A DNA stretch of 64,000 bases from Candidatus Manganitrophus morganii (GTDB taxonomy: Bacteria > Nitrospirota > Nitrospiria > SBBL01 > Manganitrophaceae): the NCBI GenBank assembly GCA_021651055.1, contig JAJHOH010000001.1, positions 3,658,001 through 3,722,000 of the forward strand. The letters run 5' to 3'. The position numbers were made by a program, and so were the translations under genes. The notes beneath the pieces were generated by a model, which worked only from the letters and a program-made list of their open reading frames with translations, ran no database searches and was not told the DNA's origin. The first letter of the stretch is position 1. Every line of letters starts with the position of its first letter. Shown in pieces: positions 58,202 to 64,000 of this stretch.

Positions 58202-58948
58202 TTACTTTTTTGTCTCTTCTTTCGCCGCGGGCTTTGCTTCCGCCGCCGCCGTGTTTGCCGCTGTCAGCTTTGCATCAACCGCGCTGAGAATGACGTCGGC
58301 GGGAAGCCCCGCCTTTTCCGTGTTTGGATCAGCGTCAACCCACGCCCGCTTGGTATCATCGTGAATTTCGAACTTCCGTTCCACGAGCACCTTGACGACA
58401 CGCGGCTTGGCGGCCAGGGCCTTTGCCTCTTCTTCCATTTTCTTCGCCGCTTCCGCCGATTCTTTTCCGTCCTTTTCGGACTGTTTTGCTTCCTCTAATA
58501 ATGTTTTTGCCTCGTCTCCGCTTTTCCCCTTTGCTTCTTCCATCTTGGTTTTCGCTTCGCCGAGAAAGAATTCAGCCTCCTCGGCTTTCTTTTTCGCTTC
58601 TCTTGCCTTGAAGCTGGCCGCTTCGGTGATGGTGACCGTGTACGTATCCCGATAATGCGACTCTTTCACCGGTTTGGCGGAGAAGATCCTAAAGTAGCGG
58701 AAAGTGGGGGTTGTGATTTTTCCGGTGTCTTTGTTTGCAGACATTTTACCGTGCGGATGATCGGAGAGCCCTTTCTCCGTCAAGACTTCTACCACTTTAT
58801 CCCAAACCTGGTCGTACGGTAAGGAATAGGTCTTTTCAGCGGGTCCTTTCGGCGCCGGTTTTGCCGCGTCCTGGGCATGGACGGCCTGAATAAACAACGG
58901 GTGAACCAGAAACAGGAACCATAGGAAGATGTTTAATTTTTTTCTCAT
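58202..58948 (-). CDS. Secreted coiled-coil-rich protein of unknown function
   Basis: The ATG at 58948 has GGAGGAAAGG directly upstream; a longer frame to 59008 is less likely. The 248-aa product has a signal peptide (NIFLWFLFLVHPLFIQAVHA, cut after VHA). After an N-terminal domain with YSLPYDQVWDKVVEVLTEKG and a middle that resembles BamC/NlpB-type lipoprotein domains only loosely, residues about 115-185 are a charged Ala/Glu/Lys coiled coil, and the C-terminus is Ala/Lys-rich. No cysteine lipobox was seen. Function is not recognised. Confidence 0.72.
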   Translation of the reverse strand: MRKKLNIFLWFLFLVHPLFIQAVHAQDAAKPAPKGPAEKTYSLPYDQVWDKVVEVLTEKGLSDHPHGKMSANKDTGKITTPTFRYFRIFSAKPVKESHYRDTYTVTITEAASFKAREAKKKAEEAEFFLGEAKTKMEEAKGKSGDEAKTLLEEAKQSEKDGKESAEAAKKMEEEAKALAAKPRVVKVLVERKFEIHDDTKRAWVDADPNTEKAGLPADVILSAVDAKLTAANTAAAEAKPAAKEETKK

Positions 58949-58979
58949 CCTTTCCTCCAGGTAATTGGCGGTATCGATA

Positions 58980-59008
58980 TTTCTAGCGTTTTTACTAGTG
59001 TGTGTCAA
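58980..59008 (-). promoter_or_regulatory. Possible sigma-70 promoter for the secreted coiled-coil protein
   Basis: On the minus strand TTGACA (59008-59003) is followed after 17 bases by TAGAAA (58985-58980). The -35 is perfect, the -10 matches four of six. The predicted start leaves a leader of about 25 bases with the GGAGGAAAGG site. Confidence 0.5.
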
Positions 59009-59392
59009 GAGAAATCGATTGAATAAAACCGGTTATCGGATCTGTTTTCAGCCTTTATTGTACAATGCAGGCAGGTCCGTTGTCATCCGGTCGATGGAAG
59101 ATTGAACCGGGAGCCTTGTCTTTGTATCGTCGGGAGATTTCTGCGTCATCGGTAGACGTTAAGAGGGCCTATTCTGTGATTTTTCTGATGCGAGGGTCTT
59201 CCAAAAAAGGGAATCCGGATGATCAGAATTTAAGGTCGGATTGGAATATCGACCCGGTATATTTTAGCCTAAATGGCCGCTTCAATATCCTCTTCTCGCG
59301 TGACGAATCGCGTTTATTCATGGGATGTTGCAATCGATTTTTCAATGGGTTTTCATAGATGAAGCAAGAAGCACGCCGAATTGGACATTTGC

Positions 59393-59421
59393 TTTACTCG
59401 CATTTTCTTTTGTGTTATATT
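59393..59421 (+). promoter_or_regulatory. Possible promoter at the lptC start
   Basis: TTTACT (59393-59398) and TATATT (59416-59421) with 17 bases between resemble a weak sigma-70 promoter. Transcription would start at or near the GTG 59428, implying a nearly leaderless message unless a later start is used. Confidence 0.35.
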
Positions 59422-59427
59422 TAGACC

Positions 59428-59994
59428 GTGCTGACGCTAAGAATACAATCGAAGCAAGTTTTGCTTATGCTCATCATGACCTTCCTCCTTTTTTTGTCTT
59501 TTGCGCTTGTCTCCGGCATGAAAAAAAGAAATTTGCTTGTCTTTTTTAATGATATCGGCGGAAAAGCGGATGTAAAGATCGGTCAATTCTCGGTTGTCCA
59601 GTCACACGAAGGGGTGAAAAATTGGGAGTTGCGGGCGGATCGCGCCGAGATATTCGAGAAAGACCAAAAAGCGTTGCTTGAAAAAGTCGCCGTGACAATT
59701 CAGACCTCTCAGGGGGTTGAATTATCTCTGGATGGAGACTCGGGAACGATCAATACGCGGACAAAAGATTTTTCCCTGGAGAAGAAAGAGGGTCCGATGG
59801 TGATCCAGTTGAGCAACGGTTACACCATTGAGACGCCGGCGTTGTCTTGGCTCAACGATCAGAAGATAATTGTCGCCGAGGGACCCGCTCGCATCACCGG
59901 CCCCCAAATTGAGATTAACGGGAACGAATTACGCGTTGCGCCGGAAAACCAAGAGGTCACCGTCTCGGGTCATGTTCAGGCGCTGGTTCATTAA
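59428..59994 (+). CDS. lptC: LPS export protein LptC
   Basis: From GTG 59428 the protein is 188 aa, the usual size; ATG 59467 would shorten the membrane anchor. One N-terminal membrane segment (VLLMLIMTFLLFLSFALV) is followed by a beta-jellyroll domain with WELRADRAEIFEK and LSLDGDSGTINTRT, as in LptC. It links LptBFG to LptA in the periplasm. The 3' end overlaps lptA by 23 bases. The start is unsure because no good RBS is visible. Confidence 0.88.
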   Translation: MLTLRIQSKQVLLMLIMTFLLFLSFALVSGMKKRNLLVFFNDIGGKADVKIGQFSVVQSHEGVKNWELRADRAEIFEKDQKALLEKVAVTIQTSQGVELSLDGDSGTINTRTKDFSLEKKEGPMVIQLSNGYTIETPALSWLNDQKIIVAEGPARITGPQIEINGNELRVAPENQEVTVSGHVQALVH

Positions 59995-60517
59995 ATACGT
60001 TTTTTCTCCACTCCTCCTCATCGAACTCCTCGGAGGGAGCGGGTTTACCGTCGCCGGTGAGATACCGGTTAAAAATAATCCTCAGGAACCCATCTCCATT
60101 ACTTCCAATAAAATGACGATTAAAAGTCTGGAAGACAAAATCATCTTCGAGGGAGAGGTCTTTATTAAAAAAGGCGATTTAACGATTAAGGCGGATCGCG
60201 CGGAAGTTTTCATGTCCGAGTCCTCTTCTTTATTGATTGAACCTTCGACCCAGGAGAAGCGGGAGGTCTCTCGAATCGAGACCTCCGGCAACGTCGACAT
60301 TCGACAAGGCGAAAAACATGCCAAAGCGGAGAAGGGGATCTATGACCAAAAGAAAGAGACCATTACCCTGACGGGGGATGCCGAAGCTTGGGAAAAAGAG
60401 TACCGCGTGAAGGGGAAGGTGATCACCCTTTTTATTGCGGAGAATCGGAGCCTGGTCGAGGGAAGTCAGGTGATTATTCATTCCGGGGTAAGCGATTTGA
60501 ATTTAGGAAAAAAATAA
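59972..60517 (+). CDS. lptA: LPS transport periplasmic protein LptA
   Basis: ATG 59972 gives 181 aa with a signal peptide ([20 protein letters not shown]); the longer frame adds residues inside lptC. The OstA-type repeats read [20 protein letters not shown] and [12 protein letters not shown], then [20 protein letters not shown]. LptA forms the bridge that carries LPS across the periplasm. Confidence 0.93.
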   Translation: MFRRWFIKYVFSPLLLIELLGGSGFTVAGEIPVKNNPQEPISITSNKMTIKSLEDKIIFEGEVFIKKGDLTIKADRAEVFMSESSSLLIEPSTQEKREVSRIETSGNVDIRQGEKHAKAEKGIYDQKKETITLTGDAEAWEKEYRVKGKVITLFIAENRSLVEGSQVIIHSGVSDLNLGKK

Positions 60518-60534
60518 ACTTTCCGGATAAAGAG

Positions 60535-61281
60535 ATGCTCGAAGCAACGGAACTCGAAAAAAAATATCAGGGCCGCAAGGTCGTTCGGAATGTCAATATC
60601 CGTGTGGGAGCCGGGGAAATCGTCGGATTGCTCGGTCCGAACGGCGCCGGAAAGACAACGACCTTTTATATGATTGTCGGTTTGACCCCTCCGGACCGCG
60701 GGGATATCTTTTTGAACGGAGAGCGGATGACAGGGATGCCGATGTATCTTCGCGCCCGCAAGGGGATCAGTTATCTTCCTCAGGAACCATCGATCTTCAG
60801 AAAGTTGACGGTCGAAGAGAACATTATGGCGATTCTCGAAACGCTCGATCTCTCTCCCGCCGAGCGGCAGTCCCGTCTGGAAGCGCTTCTCGGCGAATTA
60901 AACATTTCACATTTGGCGAAGCACAAGGCGTTCACCCTCTCCGGAGGAGAGCGTCGTCGTCTTGAAATCACACGGGCCTTGGTGATCTCGCCCCAATTCA
61001 TCCTCCTCGACGAACCGTTCGCCGGAATCGACCCGATCGTCGTCATGGAGATTCAAAAGATTATTTTTCAACTCAAGAAGCGCGGGATCGGAGTCCTCAT
61101 TACCGATCATAACGTTCAAGAGACGCTCGAAATTACCGATCGATCGTATATCATCTATGAAGGGGAAATCCTCATTTCCGGGACTTCCTCCGAGATCGCC
61201 AATAGTCCGCAAGCGCGGGAAATTTATCTGGGCGATCGTTTCCGTTGGCAGGATCGAAACGCGCCGTCTCTTCAATCATAA
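60535..61281 (+). CDS. lptB: LPS export ABC ATPase LptB
   Basis: ATG 60535 gives [20 protein letters not shown], 248 aa. Walker A is [14 protein letters not shown], the signature [15 protein letters not shown] and Walker [14 protein letters not shown] with the LptB-typical FAGIDP. It powers extraction of LPS from the inner membrane. It starts 17 bases after lptA; lptF/G are not in the window. Confidence 0.96.
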   Translation: MLEATELEKKYQGRKVVRNVNIRVGAGEIVGLLGPNGAGKTTTFYMIVGLTPPDRGDIFLNGERMTGMPMYLRARKGISYLPQEPSIFRKLTVEENIMAILETLDLSPAERQSRLEALLGELNISHLAKHKAFTLSGGERRRLEITRALVISPQFILLDEPFAGIDPIVVMEIQKIIFQLKKRGIGVLITDHNVQETLEITDRSYIIYEGEILISGTSSEIANSPQAREIYLGDRFRWQDRNAPSLQS

Positions 61282-61304
61282 CGTAGGCTTGTAGGGGTTC
61301 GGAT

Positions 61305-62762
61305 ATGTCTTGGTCAGAGAGTGGGATGCGAGCCAGACTCGATCTAAAGATGACGCAGAAGCTGATCATGACGCCTCAGCTGCAGCAGGCCATTAAGCTT
61401 CTCCAGCTTTCAAGACTCGAGTTGACCCAAACCATTAATCAGGAGATGCTGGAAAATCCACTTCTTGAAGATACGGCCGCCGATTCCCCAGAAGAGGAAA
61501 CCGCTTCTGCGACCTTGGACGGAGAGACCGAGAAGAGAGAGGAAGAATCGTCTGAGAAGTCAGATGAACTCGATCTCAAGTGGGAAGATTATTATACAGA
61601 TGATGATCGGGGAGACGAGGGGGGAAGCTACTCGGCCGCCTCTTCGGAAGAGCGGCCGTCGTATGAGCAAACCCTTACGAAGGCCGCCTCTCTGGTAGAT
61701 CATCTTCTTTGGCAGTTGGGGCTTTCCTCGGTGACGGAGAAAGAGAAGGAGATCGGGACGGTACTCGTCGGCAATATAGACGATAACGGTTATCTTGGCG
61801 CTTCACTTGAGGAAATTGCGCAGACGGTCTCGAGCTCGGTCGAATCGGTTGAAAAAGTTTTAAAAGTAATCCAGGGATTTGATCCCACCGGCGTCGGCGC
61901 CAGAGACTTGAAAGAGTGTCTACTCATCCAGACCGCTCAGTTGGGACTGTCCGGCTCTTTGGTTGATGCGGTGATCAAGGATCATTTGGAAGACCTGGAG
62001 AAGAAGCGGTATCAGAATATTGCAAAATGCTGTAATGTCACCCTTCAAGAGGTGTTGCATGCCTCGAAGGTGATCGAGCATCTGGAGCCGAAGCCGGGTC
62101 GTCCCTTCACTTCGTCGGAGAACCTCCATATCATCCCGGATGTTTTCGTCGTCAAATCGGAAGGGAAATATGTGGTCCTGTTGAATGACGACGGTCTTCC
62201 CAAATTGAAGATCAGCCCTTTTTACCGCAGTCTCCTCCGATCGAAGGAGACCGTTGCGGAGACGACAAAAACCTATCTTGAAGAAAAGTTTCGGTCGGCC
62301 CTTTGGCTTGTCCGCAGCATTGAACAGAGAAACCGGACCATCCAGTTGGTGGCCGAGAGTATCGTTAATTTTCAATACGAGTTCATGGAGAAGGGAATCA
62401 GTTGTTTGAAGCCGCTGATCCTCAAACAGGTGGCGGATGACATCTCGATGCATGAGTCGACGGTGAGCCGCGTGACCACCAATAAATATATGTTCACCCC
62501 GCAAGGTATTTTCGAGCTGAAATTCTTTTTCAATAGCAGCCTTCCCCGCGTCGGGAACGGCGCAGAAAACCTTTCCTCAATTGCCGTTCGAGAGATGATC
62601 CGGAAAATGGTCTTGGAAGAAGATCCGGTCCACCCCTTAAAAGATCAGGAAATTGTAGAGCGCCTCAAGCAAAATGATGTGGACATTGCCAGGCGAACGG
62701 TGACAAAGTATCGGGCCTGGCTCAAGATTCCACCCGCGAGTCGGCGGAAAAGACCTTTTTAG
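61305..62762 (+). CDS. rpoN: RNA polymerase sigma-54 factor
   Basis: This 485-aa factor has the Gln/Leu-rich region I (MTQKLIMTPQLQQAIKLLQL), an acidic region II (about 55-120), the core-binding region, and the RpoN box ARRTVTKYR near residue 467. It directs RNA polymerase to -24/-12 promoters with enhancer-binding activators. The order lptB-rpoN-hpf is widespread. The start is ATG 61305; ATG 61326 is possible. Confidence 0.97.
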   Translation: MSWSESGMRARLDLKMTQKLIMTPQLQQAIKLLQLSRLELTQTINQEMLENPLLEDTAADSPEEETASATLDGETEKREEESSEKSDELDLKWEDYYTDDDRGDEGGSYSAASSEERPSYEQTLTKAASLVDHLLWQLGLSSVTEKEKEIGTVLVGNIDDNGYLGASLEEIAQTVSSSVESVEKVLKVIQGFDPTGVGARDLKECLLIQTAQLGLSGSLVDAVIKDHLEDLEKKRYQNIAKCCNVTLQEVLHASKVIEHLEPKPGRPFTSSENLHIIPDVFVVKSEGKYVVLLNDDGLPKLKISPFYRSLLRSKETVAETTKTYLEEKFRSALWLVRSIEQRNRTIQLVAESIVNFQYEFMEKGISCLKPLILKQVADDISMHESTVSRVTTNKYMFTPQGIFELKFFFNSSLPRVGNGAENLSSIAVREMIRKMVLEEDPVHPLKDQEIVERLKQNDVDIARRTVTKYRAWLKIPPASRRKRPF

Positions 62763-62812
62763 ACGATCCAACGGGAATATCCCATTTGTACCGACCGTCG
62801 CAAGGAGGATCA

Positions 62813-63334
62813 ATGGAAGTCATGATCACCGGAAGACAGATGGAGGTCACCCCCGCGTTAAAGGAGTATATTGAGGGCCGTGCGCGGAAAATTGAAAAAT
62901 ATTCCTCCAAAACCACACAGATCGCATTTACGCTCAAGGTAGAAAAGTACCGTCATATTGCAGAGGTGTTGGTTCGAGCGAACGGATTTCTCTTGCAGGC
63001 CGAAGAAGAGACCGACGAGATGTATGCCTCGGTCGATCAGGCCATGAGCAAAATCGAAAGGCAATTTAAAAAATATAAGGAAAAACTGACCAATCACCGG
63101 GTTCGGCAGGAAGCGGTTTCAGGGGAGTCCCAACCGGAGGCCGAACCGTCTATTCCGACGGTCCAAAAGAAGAAGGTTTTCCCCGTGAAGGCGATGCGCT
63201 TGGAAGAGGCGGCCTTACAAATGGAGCTGCTCGGAAAAGATTTTTTTCTGTTCGGAAATCATGAAAATCACCGGATCAATGTTCTCTACAAACGAAAAGA
63301 TGGAACACTCGGGCTGATCGAGCCGATTTATTAA
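62813..63334 (+). CDS. hpf: Ribosome hibernation promoting factor, long form
   Basis: ATG 62813 (AAGGAGG upstream) gives MEVMITGRQMEVTPALKEYI, 173 aa. The N-terminal domain (about 1-100) is the ribosome-binding HPF/YfiA fold and the C-terminal domain (LEEAALQMELLGKDFFLFGN, NVLYKRKDGTLGLIEP) is the long-HPF dimerisation domain that joins 70S particles. It follows rpoN in the usual order. Confidence 0.96.
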   Translation: MEVMITGRQMEVTPALKEYIEGRARKIEKYSSKTTQIAFTLKVEKYRHIAEVLVRANGFLLQAEEETDEMYASVDQAMSKIERQFKKYKEKLTNHRVRQEAVSGESQPEAEPSIPTVQKKKVFPVKAMRLEEAALQMELLGKDFFLFGNHENHRINVLYKRKDGTLGLIEPIY

Positions 63335-63379
63335 CGCAAGATCTTAATTAAGCGCCATTCATCCCCGGCGTTTTACCCT

Positions 63380-64000
63380 ATGCCTGCAGCAAAAAATGTC
63401 CGCCTGGTCGTCATTAGCGGCCTTTCGGGTTCCGGCAAAAGTTATGTCATCAAGTACTTTGAGGATCTCGGCTTTTTTTGCATTGATAACCTCCCGCCCC
63501 CCCTTCTTCCGAAGTTTGTAGAGCTGTGCAACCAGTCGCGAAGCCATATTACGAAGGCGGCGCTCGGCATTGATATCCGAGAACGGGATTTCCTCGGCCA
63601 TTTTCTGAACATCTTCGATCAGTTGAAGGAAGAGGGGTACCAGATGGAACTCCTTTTCCTCGAGGCGAATGACGAGGTGCTCGTGCGGCGGTTTTCGGAA
63701 ACGCGTCGTCCGCATCCGTTGGCCCGGGACGGTTCGGTGATCGACGGCATTCGGATGGAACGTGAGAAACTAAGCGACCTGAGGAAACGCGCCGATAAAA
63801 TTTTGGACACCTCCAATTATCATGTTCACCAGCTCAAAGAGGTGATCACCCAATATTATTTGGAGAAAGGAGAGAACAACCATTTGAATATCTCCTTGAT
63901 CTCCTTCGGCTATAAATTCGGAATTCCGTATGATCTGGATCTCCTGTTCGATGTCCGCTTTCTCAGCAATCCCAACTTTGAAAGGGAGTTGAAGCCGCTC
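63380..64000 (+). CDS. rapZ: RNase adapter protein RapZ, 3' end outside window
   Basis: The frame runs from ATG 63380 to the right edge with no stop (207 codons). It has the P-loop ISGLSGSGKSYVIKYFEDLG near residue 12, CIDNLPP after it, and LISFGYKFGIP near residue 175, all standard in RapZ (YvcJ). The C-terminal sensory part is cut off. In E. coli it controls GlmZ and so glucosamine-6-phosphate synthase; a role in this organism is assumed only by family. The RBS is weak. Confidence 0.93.
   Translation, partial: MPAAKNVRLVVISGLSGSGKSYVIKYFEDLGFFCIDNLPPPLLPKFVELCNQSRSHITKAALGIDIRERDFLGHFLNIFDQLKEEGYQMELLFLEANDEVLVRRFSETRRPHPLARDGSVIDGIRMEREKLSDLRKRADKILDTSNYHVHQLKEVITQYYLEKGENNHLNISLISFGYKFGIPYDLDLLFDVRFLSNPNFERELKPL

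Larger units (their letters stand above)
58949..59427. other. Gene-less stretch before lptC
   Basis: About 480 bases hold no gene I can support. Both promoters I suggest are here: one for the minus-strand gene (58980-59008) and a weak one for lptC (59393-59421). A 97-codon plus-strand frame at 59065 lacks a site and shows no family features. Confidence 0.6.

Noticed and set aside
59065-59358. 97-codon plus-strand frame upstream of lptC
   Set aside because: No Shine-Dalgarno, no recognisable domain or signal, and composition unlike its neighbours; it is more likely chance in a non-coding gap. It is noted within the gene-less stretch.

Overview
The window reads as chromosome of a diderm (Gram-negative) bacterium of medium G+C. 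It carries lptC-lptA-lptB lipopolysaccharide export genes, rpoN, and a surface-polysaccharide locus. Nitrospirota or a deltaproteobacterial-type lineage is my guess from the look of EF-Tu and the gene order. That placement is an inference; no 16S gene is present.

Region 1 (1-17436) is a one-directional surface-glycan locus. It holds a TPR protein (cut by the left edge), a GT2 and several GT-B glycosyltransferases, two AsnB-type amidotransferases, a nucleotide-sugar SDR, a DegT aminotransferase, a hexapeptide acyltransferase, a HisH/HisF/WbpG-type amidotransferase trio, a Wzx-type flippase and a methyltransferase. The HisF copy has Leu where the catalytic Asp11 should be but keeps Asp130, so the trio should make an acetamidino sugar rather than histidine. 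Region 2 (17586-22473) has a TPR protein, an ABC exporter pair, two small membrane proteins (one only 59 aa) and a WbpB-WbpD fusion, which supplies two consecutive steps of di-N-acetylated uronic-acid synthesis. A bidirectional terminator and a convergent outer-membrane-type protein gene close this part.

Region 3 (23390-58177) is a nearly continuous translation and transcription superoperon. A consensus promoter (TTGACA, 17 bp, TATAAT) leads into tRNA-Thr, Tyr, Gly, Thr, then tuf, rpmG, tRNA-Trp, secE, nusG, rplKAJL, rpoBC. A second strong promoter leads into rpsL, rpsG, fusA, tuf and the S10-spc-alpha array through rpsJ, rplB, rpsC, secY, adk, map, infA, rpsD, rpoA and rplQ. The two tuf copies look identical to the base over the coding sequence plus 14 bp upstream. 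The gaps in this array hold three families of intergenic repeats. Family A is a multi-stem element of about 60-150 bp found five times in one orientation, just upstream of r-protein or tRNA starts, with compensatory changes in its stems. Family B is hairpins ending CGCCCCTAC, in the rplJ-rplL and rpoB-rpoC gaps. Family C is built from TAACGA/CGTTA words, in the fusA-tuf, secY-adk and rpsK-rpsD gaps. Family A is the best candidate here for something undescribed.

Region 4 (58202-64000) has a convergent gene for a secreted, coiled-coil-rich unknown protein, a gene-less stretch of about 480 bp, then the usual lptC-lptA-lptB-rpoN-hpf-rapZ order. rapZ is cut by the right edge. I saw no rRNA genes, CRISPR array, phage genes or transposase.
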